A stretch of 20,104 nt of DNA from Bacteroidota bacterium. Lineage in GTDB: Bacteria; Bacteroidota; Bacteroidia; B-17B0; Aurantibacillaceae. Of this stretch, positions 6,011 through 11,910 are shown one piece after another. Positions within the stretch are counted from its first letter, which is position 1. Each line of letters begins with the position of its first letter. The stretch spans positions 1-20,104 of the forward strand of contig JAEZDS010000129.1 in NCBI GenBank assembly GCA_023433205.1. The letters run 5' to 3'. Under the pieces are notes generated by a model. That model saw only the letters and a list, made by a program, of their open reading frames with translations. It ran no database searches and was not told where the DNA came from. Made by a program: the position numbers and the translations under genes.

Positions 6011-6778
6011 ATGCTTGCCACCGCCAAAAATATTGACGTTTTCTGCCTTCAGCTCAAAAATCATTTTGGCGAGCTGGATCATCCATTGCAGCGCGATGTA
6101 TCTTCTTTAATCGATGCTTTGAAAAAGATTATAGCAGCTGGTGGCCCCATTAGAAAACAAGTCATGAGCGCTCTTCCTTCCATTTTTGATCTCCGCATAA
6201 AGGCGATAAAATGGCTAGTTAAAGAAGGTGAGTTCGATTATCTCGAAATATTAGACGAAGTATATCCGCAAATTGAAAAACTCAAAGAGAATGCCGATTT
6301 GGAAGTTCTTGCAGAGAATATACTTTTTGCACTTCGGTGCAATCAACGGGTGGTAAATAAGCTAGCCGGAATCGATGGATTCTCTGAAGAGAATCTGAGC
6401 ATTGGGCTGGAGCAATTGCCTGAAATAAATTATCAGCAATTTGTAGCCGGAATTGCTTTTGGTATTCCTGACCAGGATAGCGCTCAAAAATTTCTGGATT
6501 GGGTAAACTCTTCGCTTTGTATCGAGTTTGTGACTGTCGCTGCAGTTACCATTTATGAGGAAAAGCTTCGAGTGTCCTCAGAAAACATTAATGAACTCGC
6601 ATTTTTTATCTCCGATGCAGCTCAAGATTATATTGCTCTTGCGACTGAACTGAGGCTTTTCAAATCGGATCGCCGGTCAGGAACTTCTATCCAGTTAAAT
6701 TTCGATGCTGAGTTCGTTTCAAATCAGAAAGCTCTTGCTGATCAGGGACTGAATGATCAAGATTGGCCGGCTGCATGA
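6011..6778 (+). CDS. Unrecognised helical protein overlapping a MazF-type toxin gene; candidate large antitoxin
   Basis: This 255-residue protein is predicted to be almost all alpha-helical (DVSSLIDALKKIIAAGG, IKAIKWLVKEGEFDYLEILD, ELAFFISDAAQDYIALATEL). I recognise no domain, signal peptide or membrane helix. Its last four bases form ATGA with the start of the MazF/PemK-like frame at 6775, so the two are one translationally coupled unit. The C-terminus (LNFDAEFVSNQKALADQGL, then NDQDW) is acidic and helical, like the toxin-binding tails of MazE-type antitoxins. In ordinary mazEF loci the upstream partner is only about 70-100 residues, so this protein is far larger. An antitoxin or chaperone role is inference from gene order; it could be an unrelated gene. 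The promoter box lies directly before the ATG. Confidence 0.55.
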   Translation: MLATAKNIDVFCLQLKNHFGELDHPLQRDVSSLIDALKKIIAAGGPIRKQVMSALPSIFDLRIKAIKWLVKEGEFDYLEILDEVYPQIEKLKENADLEVLAENILFALRCNQRVVNKLAGIDGFSEENLSIGLEQLPEINYQQFVAGIAFGIPDQDSAQKFLDWVNSSLCIEFVTVAAVTIYEEKLRVSSENINELAFFISDAAQDYIALATELRLFKSDRRSGTSIQLNFDAEFVSNQKALADQGLNDQDWPAA

Positions 6779-7125
6779 GGAAGGTGTTTGAAAAAGCACA
6801 GGTAGTAAATGTAGACCTGGGAATGCCTCCTAATGCCATCAAAGGTCACGAGCAAGCAAAGCTTAGACCCTGCGTTATTATTAAGGCGTTTCCTTCCATG
6901 CAGCTCGCTGTTGTGCTGCCGATAACAGGAACCCAACCTCCAAGTCATTTCTACACTTTCGTTTTTCTGCCATCAGGATCTGGCGGCCTAATAAAGGATT
7001 CGTTCGCCTGATGTCATCAGATTAGAACAGTATCTTTCGATAGAATGCAGAAACCTTTGGGTAAAGTTGAATCGAAGGAATTCTTGAAAATAAAGGCAGT
7101 TCTCTCGGACACGCTAGAACTTTAA
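6775..7125 (+). pseudogene. MazF/PemK-like endoribonuclease toxin with in-frame UGA
   Basis: From the ATG at 6775 the product reads MRKVFEKAQVVNVDLG, then the family core GHEQAKLRPCVII (residues 24-36, with the conserved Arg-Pro) and LAVVLPITGTQ, where MazF/PemK toxins have their catalytic Arg and Thr/Ser. The frame reaches TGA at 7009-7011 after Asp-Ser-Phe-Ala. The same frame then continues for 37 codons with a convincing family ending (CHQIRTVSFDRMQKPLGKVE, a helix, TAA 7123-7125). Family members usually have Leu or Val at the stop position, so a single change such as TTA to TGA explains it. The full length of about 116 residues is normal for PemK. As it stands only 78 residues would be made, lacking the C-terminal helix, so the toxin is probably inactive. 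Confidence 0.75.
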
Positions 7126-7144
7126 GTCTGCCTAATAGGTCTCA

Positions 7145-7499
7145 CTACTTCAACATTCGCTTCCTCAGTTCTTCCTCGGCTAGTTTCCTTTCACGTGCTT
7201 TTCCCACCCTCATCGCATCAATTAAAGCTAACAACTCATGGAGTTTTTTATCCTGTCTGGCCGCTGAAACCTGGCCGAAATGAAACGGTTCAATAACCTG
7301 CCCTCTTACTTCACCTTTGAGATCAAACCTTCAATGGTAAACTCCTGGTCAGCTGTCTTTACGCTGTGTATTGGCACGACCTTCGCTCCTTTGCTTCCCT
7401 GTTCCTCCATCCTGTCCGTAACACCTGCACGAACTCACAAACCGTCAGGCTGAACAAAGGCCTGGAATTACCAAACTTTTTCAAATTCACTTCTCTCAT
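7145..7499 (-). pseudogene. Minus-strand coding relic with two frameshifts, family unknown
   Basis: Read on the minus strand from ATG at 7499, three consecutive frame segments give a coherent protein: MREVNLKKFGNSRPLFSLTV and CEFVQVLR; a shift near 7411-7420; EEQGSKGAKVVPIHSVKTAD then QEFTIEGLI; a shift near 7310-7325; and KGEVRGQVIEPFHFGQVSAA then RQDKKLHELLALIDAMRVGK and a charged helix to TAG at 7145-7147. The last segment, a typical amphipathic ALIDAMRxGKxRERKLAEEEL helix, is far too regular to be chance. The total would be about 118 residues. I do not recognise the family. The plus-strand ORF at 7366-7554 across it has no comparable pattern. It lies just beyond the broken toxin, in opposite orientation. 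Confidence 0.5.
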
Positions 7500-7781
7500 A
7501 GCTCATACTCACTACAAGTATAAGGCCGCGAATCGGCGCAGTGTCCGGATCTGACCGGAAATTAAAACAAATGCATCAAATTGATTCAAACTGCTTCAAC
7601 TTCACCAAAGTTGCCGTATATAAGTCGCCAGCATAGCACAGACACGTTGACATTAGGGAGGATTTGCGGAGCTATGTGATCAGCATTGGGGAGTCATGTA
7701 TGTCAATTAGGGAGCCATGTGTTTGGTCGAGGGAACGATTGAACTTGGATGTAACAGATGTGCTGGCAGAATGGCAGCGGC
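7500..7781. repeat. Gene-free stretch with 21-22 bp direct repeats resembling transposon-end binding sites
   Basis: GGAGCTATGT (7668-7677), GGAGTCATGT (7690-7699) and GGAGCCATGT (7711-7720) recur at 22- and 21-nt spacing, with ATTRGGGAG preceding the last two (7685, 7706) and also at 7652. Evenly spaced short repeats of this length are characteristic of the terminal transposase-binding sites of IS21-family elements, so this may be an element end left after loss of the transposase genes. No istA- or istB-like ORF is in the window. A second pair of similar strings, GTCCGGATCTGACCGGAA near 7542, lies upstream. The IS21 link is inference. Confidence 0.35.
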
Positions 7782-8489
7782 TTAAACAGTCAGCGGAACG
7801 GCAATCATCCCTTCGTAATGGTCTTCAGAATCGTCTGACTGATCCGAGATCACACCCAGCACCTTCCCGTCTTCACGGCTGAGCAGCGGCCCGCCAACCA
7901 TGGAGGGGACGTTATGACAGGATGTGCGTATGGTCTTTACCCTGTCGATCTGCAGCAGATCGTTATAGATGCAGTCATGATCTTCAATGCTTTCGATGAT
8001 CCCTGCCTGCCGGAAGAACTGGACCTTCCTGGCTTCCTTTACCGGCAAAAAGGAGAATTCGTAGGCGATCTCATTGACCATATTCAGATGATGGTGATAC
8101 TCGAACCCTTCGGTCACCACCCACTGTTTCCGACGCGCCTGTTCCGAAGACACCTCGTAGAACCGGTCGGTGACAGGCTGCGGCAGGTGAATGTACGTGA
8201 TGTTCTTCTCCTTGCTCTCCTTCAGCCATTCGCGCTCGATCAGGATGCATTGATAACCGTCTCCATAATTTTCGTCTGTCTCGAAATGACGGATTTTAGA
8301 ATCGAAGAAAAGATAATCTTCCGTATGCAGCATTTCCCTCGGGTCTTTGTTGCGCTCCTGACAGAGGTTCGTCCAGGTAGTGACCGCCACATCGGGCTCA
8401 ATGAAGAAAAAAGAACCGGTCACGCACATGCGGTGGAAGCGGTCTTCGTTGATGTTGTAATAGAGAGATGAAATGATGGCGCCAGTCAT
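7782..8489 (-). CDS. Trypsin-fold (S1-like) protein lacking catalytic His and Ser; pseudoprotease
   Basis: This is an intact 235-residue minus-strand gene with the layout of bacterial trypsin-like peptidases. Near the N-terminus, GSFFFIEPDVAVTTWTNLC (residues 25-43) corresponds to the usual G-S/T-G-F-F-I...A-V-T-A-A-H-x-L, but the catalytic His position is Thr40. Near the C-terminus, VPSMVGGPLL (194-203) corresponds to P-G-M-S-G-G-P, but the nucleophile Ser position is Val198. The closing GKVLGVIS and GMIAVPL strands are also family-like. Both substitutions together suggest a non-hydrolytic binding protein rather than random decay, since the frame is intact. No signal peptide is evident, so it would be cytoplasmic. 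A TATCTTCG box lies 14 nt upstream of its ATG. A long plus-strand ORF (7914-8471) is its antisense shadow. Confidence 0.65.
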   Translation of the reverse strand: MTGAIISSLYYNINEDRFHRMCVTGSFFFIEPDVAVTTWTNLCQERNKDPREMLHTEDYLFFDSKIRHFETDENYGDGYQCILIEREWLKESKEKNITYIHLPQPVTDRFYEVSSEQARRKQWVVTEGFEYHHHLNMVNEIAYEFSFLPVKEARKVQFFRQAGIIESIEDHDCIYNDLLQIDRVKTIRTSCHNVPSMVGGPLLSREDGKVLGVISDQSDDSEDHYEGMIAVPLTV

Positions 8490-8503
8490 GATGATATCAG
8501 GAG

Positions 8504-8511
8504 CGAAGATA
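8504..8511 (-). promoter_or_regulatory. Putative -7 box (TATCTTCG) for the pseudoprotease gene
   Basis: Read on the minus strand, TATCTTCG lies 14 nt before the ATG at 8489 and is identical to the boxes before dinD and the 6011 gene. The leader would be about 10 nt. Confidence 0.45.
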
Positions 8512-8531
8512 ATCAGCGCGTACGCTTTTCG

Positions 8532-8586
8532 GTAATATTTGAATGTTTCGGATCACCGATTTCGGACCGTTTATTGCAAATATTAC
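8532..8586. repeat. 10-bp perfect inverted repeat around repeated TTTCGGA
   Basis: GTAATATTTG (8532-8541) is the exact reverse complement of CAAATATTAC (8577-8586). The 35-nt interior carries two direct copies of TTTCGGA (GTTTCGGATCACC and ATTTCGGACCG). It lies in the gap between the divergent pseudoprotease and XRE genes and could be an operator or a small mobile-element remnant. Confidence 0.4.
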
Positions 8587-8660
8587 GCTAGGCGGTACCA
8601 TTGCGGACCAGTTTCAAACGCTGAGCTGATGTTTGTGAAATAATTGGGGAGGAACTGAAA

Positions 8661-8704
8661 GGGATTACGGAGGGATTGCGAAGGAATTGTGAAAACATTG
8701 AAAA
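8661..8704 (+). repeat. Four degenerate 11-nt tandem repeats (iteron-like)
   Basis: Four consecutive 11-mers are in exact phase: GGGATTACGGA, GGGATTGCGAA, GGAATTGTGAA and AACATTGAAAA. The period is close to one helical turn, which suits cooperative protein binding on one face of the DNA. They precede a perfect palindrome and the XRE gene. They may be operator sites or chance purine-rich sequence. Confidence 0.4.
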
Positions 8705-8712
8705 TACCATGA

Positions 8713-8735
8713 TTTATCTCAAAAAGTGAGATAAA
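8713..8735. promoter_or_regulatory. Perfect 9-bp palindrome, candidate operator
   Basis: TTTATCTCA (8713-8721) and TGAGATAAA (8727-8735) pair perfectly across AAAAG. No U-tract follows, so an operator is more likely than a terminator. It lies 140 nt before the XRE regulator's ATG. Confidence 0.45.
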
Positions 8736-8784
8736 TTGATGAAAATCCATATATTTAAACGCTCACGATCCACTTTTTTACTGT

Positions 8785-8866
8785 GTACTACATAGCTCAT
8801 GCACCGAACGTTGCGACAAATTACGCGTTCTCGTGCATAGAGTACATAGAAAATATAGGCATGAGC
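8785..8866. repeat. Nested imperfect inverted repeats in front of the XRE gene
   Basis: GCACCGAACG (8801-8810) pairs with CGTTCTCGTGC (8826-8836) with one extra base. GTACT (8785-8789) pairs with AGTAC (8841-8845), and GCTCATGC (8795-8802) is the exact reverse complement of GCATGAGC (8859-8866). The arms overlap, so alternative structures are possible. The region probably contains the promoter and operator of the regulator at 8875. Confidence 0.45.
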
Positions 8867-8874
8867 GACGTAGG

Positions 8875-9075
8875 ATGAACAGAATAAAGGAAGTCCTTGT
8901 AGAAAAGGATAAAACACAGACGTGGCTTGCCGAGAAGCTGGGTAAGAGTTATAATATGGTGAATTCGTATGCGCAGAACCGGAGGCAGCCGAGTATTGAA
9001 ATCTTGTATCGAATCGCGCAAATATTATCTGTAGATGTAAGACAATTATTAATCAGCGACGGACAGACAAAATAG
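8875..9075 (+). CDS. XRE-family helix-turn-helix regulator, small
   Basis: This 66-residue protein consists only of an HTH_XRE (Cro/C1-type) domain. Helices 2-3 are TQTWLAEKLGKSYNMVNSYA (residues 14-33), followed by QNRRQPSIEILYRIAQIL and the usual SVDVRQLLI ending. The ATG at 8875 matches the typical start (MNRIKEVLVEK). An ORF extension to 8833 would add a histidine/arginine-rich leader running through the inverted repeats and is unlikely. A five-codon frame (ATG 8861, TGA 8876-8878) overlaps this start in the manner of a coupling leader. The gene lies 39 nt before a truncated vsr. Similar small XRE proteins control restriction-modification loci as C-proteins or methylase regulators; that role is inferred from the neighbour. 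Confidence 0.8.
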   Translation: MNRIKEVLVEKDKTQTWLAEKLGKSYNMVNSYAQNRRQPSIEILYRIAQILSVDVRQLLISDGQTK

Positions 9076-9114
9076 ACTGAAATATTAACTTTAGGATAAA
9101 TCAAAAAGTGAATC

Positions 9115-9399
9115 GTGGCAGACGTACATAGTAAGGAGAAGAGAAGTTATAATATGAGTCGGATAAGGTCGAAAGACACAAAGCCGGAACTTATTGTCAG
9201 ACAAATTCCCTTTTCAAAGGGCCTGCGGTATCGGTTGCATGTAAACTCGCTGCCTGGGAAACCGGACATCGTTCTTTCAAAATTTCACACCGTCATTTTT
9301 GTTCACGGATGTTTTTGGCACGGCCACAATAACTGCAAGTATTATGTGATACCGAAGACTGATACCGAAAAGTGGAAAAAAAAGATAGCGCGTAATTAG
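9115..9399 (+). pseudogene. vsr: Very short patch repair endonuclease, 3'-truncated
   Basis: The product starts at GTG 9115 with the family hallmark MADVHSKEKRSYNMSRIRSK, then LPGKPDIVL (Asp of the active site) and VIFVHGCFWHGHNNCKYY, which carries catalytic and zinc-binding His/Cys residues. Vsr nicks next to T:G mismatches arising from 5-methylcytosine deamination and normally accompanies a Dcm-type methylase. Here the frame ends at TAG 9397-9399 after KKKIARN, 94 residues, where E. coli Vsr has 156. The missing part includes the W-E-C segment with a zinc-ligand Cys, so the protein is probably inactive. Homology stops within about 25 nt of the tRNA-Glu 3'-end copy at 9425. No methylase gene lies between the XRE gene and vsr or elsewhere in the window. 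Confidence 0.85.
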
Positions 9400-9424
9400 C
9401 AACTTGACATTCAGATTTTTTGAT

Positions 9425-9441
9425 GTAGCCCGTACGGGAAT
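9425..9441. repeat. 17-bp copy of the tRNA-Glu 3' end, candidate attachment-site remnant
   Basis: GTAGCCCGTACGGGAAT here is identical to 9603-9619, which covers the last T-arm and acceptor bases of tRNA-Glu and the start of its CCA. Direct repeats of a tRNA 3' end are the classic footprint of integrase-mediated insertion. The copies are only 178 bp apart, so what remains is presumably a residue of a larger element. No integrase gene is in the window. Confidence 0.5.
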
Positions 9442-9541
9442 TCCCGGCGAAAAATACCCCTGCTACATTCTTGCTGCCGATTTTTGCCGGGATAAACTTC
9501 TATTCCTTTTTGCTGCGCAAAAACAAGCCGCTGCGCGCCTT

Positions 9542-9611
9542 GCGTACGGGCCACCATGAAGCGAAAAAGCCACCCGAATGGGTGGCTTTTTCTGCTTCTA
9601 TGGTAGCCCGT
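9542..9611. repeat. 70-bp near-palindrome spanning the tRNA-Glu 3' end and terminator
   Basis: The left arm begins CGTACGGGCCACCATGAAGC and runs through GAAAAAGCCACCC. It is the reverse complement of the right arm, except for one C/T mismatch and two single-base indels, around a GAAT loop. The right arm contains the acceptor end and encoded CCA of the tRNA-Glu gene, so the left arm is an inverted copy of that end plus its trailer. No T-arm or other tRNA parts are recognisable beside the left copy. Confidence 0.7.
9564..9591 (-). terminator. Bidirectional intrinsic terminator of tRNA-Glu
   Basis: AAAAAGCCACCC-GAAT-GGGTGGCTTTTT is a perfect 12-bp stem. Its core is GC-rich and it ends in U-tracts on both strands. 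It begins 9 nt after the encoded CCA and terminates tRNA transcription on the minus strand; read from the plus strand it would also stop transcription from the vsr side. Confidence 0.85.
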
Positions 9612-9675
9612 ACGGGAATCGAACCCGTGTTTCATCCGTGAAAGGGACGTGTCCTAACCCCTAGACGAACGGGCC
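9601..9675 (-). tRNA. tRNA-Glu (anticodon UUC)
   Basis: The minus strand from 9675 folds as a complete tRNA. Acceptor GGCCCGT pairs with ACGGGCT. The D-arm is GTC-TAGGGGTTAG-GAC. Anticodon stem CGTCC/GGATG encloses loop CTTTCAC with TTC at the anticodon. The T-arm is ACGGG-TTCGATT-CCCGT. CCA is encoded (9601-9603). G1 faces U72 as a wobble pair in this reading. Length is 75 nt with CCA. It decodes GAA/GAG. Its 3' end is the apparent insertion point for mobile DNA on the vsr side. Confidence 0.95.
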
Positions 9676-9898
9676 ATTTTTTACTTCATGGTTGAAGACC
9701 TTCTGACGATGCAAAAACAATGCCTTGCAACATTTTGGGTTGGCAAAAATATCAATAAAGAAACAATTACACAAACATTCCCTTAAAAAAAGCAGGTGAT
9801 TTTGGGGAAAAGTTGAATTACAGCAAAATAGAGGTTATTTGTCCTGCCTGGACTGCTCAAACTCATCCCCATACAGAACGGGCCCCTGCTCTACGCAC

Positions 9899-11251
9899 CT
9901 AAAAAGCCCCGTACAGTAGCCTTCCTATCAGAAAATATATGGTGATGCCGATCACGTCATTTAAAGTGGTTACAAAAGGACCGGTTGCAAGGGCGGGATT
10001 GATCTTAAATCTGTTCATGGTGAGCGGCACAAAAGTACCCAGGAAGGAGGCAAACAGAATGACAGTGAGCAGGGCCACACTTACCGTTGCAGCAAGCTGC
10101 CAGTCCTGTATCAGAAATGCATATCCCCAGATAAGCATGGAACAGATAAGACCATTGACCATTCCCACGGTTAATTCTTTGAATAATTTCTGACCGATGT
10201 TATCGCCCAGCAAAGAGTTGTTGGCCAGGCCCTGCACAATAATGGCGCTGCTCTGAACCCCCACATTCCCCCCCATGGCCCCTATGAGGGGAATAAAAAA
10301 TGCCATTTCGGGATGGATCTTAATTTGCTCCTCATAACTGCCAATGATGCGCGAACCTATGATTCCTCCGCACAAACCAACCAGCAGCCAGGGAATTCGT
10401 GCCCTCGAAAGTCGCCACACGTGGTCGTTGGTGTCAACATCATCAGAGATACCGCTCATACGCGCCATGTTCTCTTCGGCGGTCTCGCGCATTACATCTA
10501 CGATGTCGTCAATGGTAATGCGTCCCACCAGCCGGCCAAGCTGATCTACCACAGGCAACACGATAAGATCGTACTTGCGCATAAAATCAGCTACCTCTTC
10601 GGTAGGCGTATTGGTTTTTACAAACTGTACATCAGGATCGTAGATCTCCTCTATCCGCGCGAGCGGATGCGACACTATCAGTTTTTTCAGCGAAACAATT
10701 CCAATCAGTTTGTCGTTGTTGTCGAGCACGTACACTGTATACAATACATCAACATCGTCGGCCTGTTTCCTTATTTCTTCAATACACTGAGAAACGGTTT
10801 CGAAAGAATAAACGCTCACAAGCTCTTTGGCCATGAGTGATCCTGCCGTTCCTTCGTCGTAATTGATCAGCTCAGCAATGTCGCTGGCCTGCTCAATATC
10901 CTCAATGTGAGAGAGAACTTCTTCCTGGATCTCTTCAGGAAGTTCGGCGATAAGATCGGCAGCGTCGTCGCTGTCCATATCCTGCAGCTGCTCCGCGATC
11001 TGTTTACTGCTGAATGTGGCAAGCAGATCCTCCCGTTTATCATCGTCGAGTTCAAGAAGCACCTTTGGAGCCGTCTCCTCATCCAGCAACTCATACAAAT
11101 ACGCAGCGTGGGTAAGATTGAGGTGGTTGATAACCTGCGCAATATCCTGGGCATAGAGGTCCTGCAGCTGAGCCTTTAACTCATCAATCCGGTTCTCTTC
11201 AATCGCCGTCCGGAGATTATCGAGATATTCAGACGTTAATTCAAACTGCAT
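9899..11251 (-). CDS. mgtE: Magnesium transporter MgtE
   Basis: This 450-residue inner-membrane Mg2+ channel/transporter has all family parts: an N-terminal helical MgtE_N superhelix (about residues 20-125, with repeated acidic LxELDDDKREDLL and DMDSDDAADLIAELP), a tandem CBS pair (about 130-255), a connecting helix, and five membrane helices (about 280-450). Pore signatures are IGAMGGNVGVQSSAIIVQGL and NPALATGPFVTTLNDVIGIT, including the conserved pore-lining Asp. The cytosolic domains are known to sense Mg2+ and close the channel when it is abundant. I chose ATG 11251 because the upstream TTG (11269) lies inside a perfect TACTTTTG -7 box. It is transcribed alone; the next upstream gene ends 128 nt away. 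Confidence 0.95.
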   Translation of the reverse strand: MQFELTSEYLDNLRTAIEENRIDELKAQLQDLYAQDIAQVINHLNLTHAAYLYELLDEETAPKVLLELDDDKREDLLATFSSKQIAEQLQDMDSDDAADLIAELPEEIQEEVLSHIEDIEQASDIAELINYDEGTAGSLMAKELVSVYSFETVSQCIEEIRKQADDVDVLYTVYVLDNNDKLIGIVSLKKLIVSHPLARIEEIYDPDVQFVKTNTPTEEVADFMRKYDLIVLPVVDQLGRLVGRITIDDIVDVMRETAEENMARMSGISDDVDTNDHVWRLSRARIPWLLVGLCGGIIGSRIIGSYEEQIKIHPEMAFFIPLIGAMGGNVGVQSSAIIVQGLANNSLLGDNIGQKLFKELTVGMVNGLICSMLIWGYAFLIQDWQLAATVSVALLTVILFASFLGTFVPLTMNRFKINPALATGPFVTTLNDVIGITIYFLIGRLLYGAF

Positions 11252-11266
11252 AATTACGAACCGTTG

Positions 11267-11274
11267 CAAAAGTA
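11267..11274 (-). promoter_or_regulatory. -7 box (TACTTTTG) for mgtE
   Basis: On the minus strand TACTTTTG matches TAnnTTTG perfectly and ends 15 nt before the ATG at 11251. It overlaps the TTG that a naive ORF call would take as start, and so settles the start codon. Confidence 0.65.
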
Positions 11275-11379
11275 AAAATTAAATGTTTGAATGCGGTCTT
11301 TCTGCAAGGCTTTGCGGCAAAATAGAAAACAGCAAGCCGGTTCGGAACCACTTAAGCGCTGCTATATTCTGCTGTTGCG

Positions 11380-11910
11380 CTAGTCAGAGTTCTGTGATAC
11401 GGTCGCCAAAAGTGCCTGCCTTACTCTTACCTTTATTGAAGGTGGCTGAGGAATGAGCGATAACTCATTTAGTACCAGCCTCAACTCAGCCATCAGCCCG
11501 GGATAACGTGCGCAGATACGGCTCGCCACAGTGATGGCATTGGCCCTGACAGCCGGAGCCACGGCCTCGTTTCTCAGTAACCGGTAACTTTCGTCAAGCA
11601 CTGCCGAACAATATTTCTCAGGAATTTCAAGGTGCATAAAGATCCGCATGATGTGGCGGGGAATCGCGTCGTGAAGATCTTTTTCTTTTAGTTTTTTGAG
11701 GAAGGCAGAAATGTGTTTTTGCATTAGATGCGGATGCAAAACGCCAATATCGCCCACCGACCAGGCAGCGAGCTGGCTCAGCCGCTTGTCGCTACCCAAA
11801 AATATCTCCACGAGCTGATCTGCAAGCTTCTGGTCTTCGCCCACGAACTTTATTACACAGTTTGTATTGGCCCTGCTGTTTGCCTTGCCAATAAGCGTTG
11901 CTAAATTCAT
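11380..11910 (-). CDS. HEAT-repeat-like helical protein, function unknown
   Basis: This 176-residue all-helical protein has a repeating pattern of paired helices resembling HEAT repeats, for example DKRLSQLAAWSVGDIGVLHP and AVRANAITVASRICARYPGL. No signal peptide, membrane helix or catalytic motif is visible. Its ATG overlaps the stop codon of the YggS-type gene by one base (TAATG), so it is translationally coupled to it. HEAT-like proteins usually act as protein-protein scaffolds; the partner is unknown. The pairing with the PLP-binding protein may be conserved in related genomes, which I cannot check here. Confidence 0.65.
   Translation of the reverse strand: MNLATLIGKANSRANTNCVIKFVGEDQKLADQLVEIFLGSDKRLSQLAAWSVGDIGVLHPHLMQKHISAFLKKLKEKDLHDAIPRHIMRIFMHLEIPEKYCSAVLDESYRLLRNEAVAPAVRANAITVASRICARYPGLMAELRLVLNELSLIPQPPSIKVRVRQALLATVSQNSD

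Noticed and set aside
7009..7011. Selenocysteine recoding of the UGA in the toxin
   Set aside because: Family members carry Leu/Val-type residues there, the next codon is already Cys, and no selenocysteine insertion hairpin is apparent directly downstream.
7914..8471. 185-codon plus-strand ORF
   Set aside because: It is fully antisense to the pseudoprotease, whose strand shows clear fold motifs and an upstream promoter box; this ORF shows none.
9530..9555. Second tRNA gene on the plus strand ending in CCA
   Set aside because: Only acceptor-end bases match; no T-loop TTCGA, anticodon arm or D-arm can be found upstream.
9411..9635. 74-codon minus-strand ORF across the tRNA 3' end
   Set aside because: It runs through the tRNA, terminator and inverted repeat; its sequence is explained by those elements.
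10313..10840. 175-codon plus-strand ORF and other long frames opposite mgtE
   Set aside because: They are shadows of mgtE, which is unmistakable on the minus strand.
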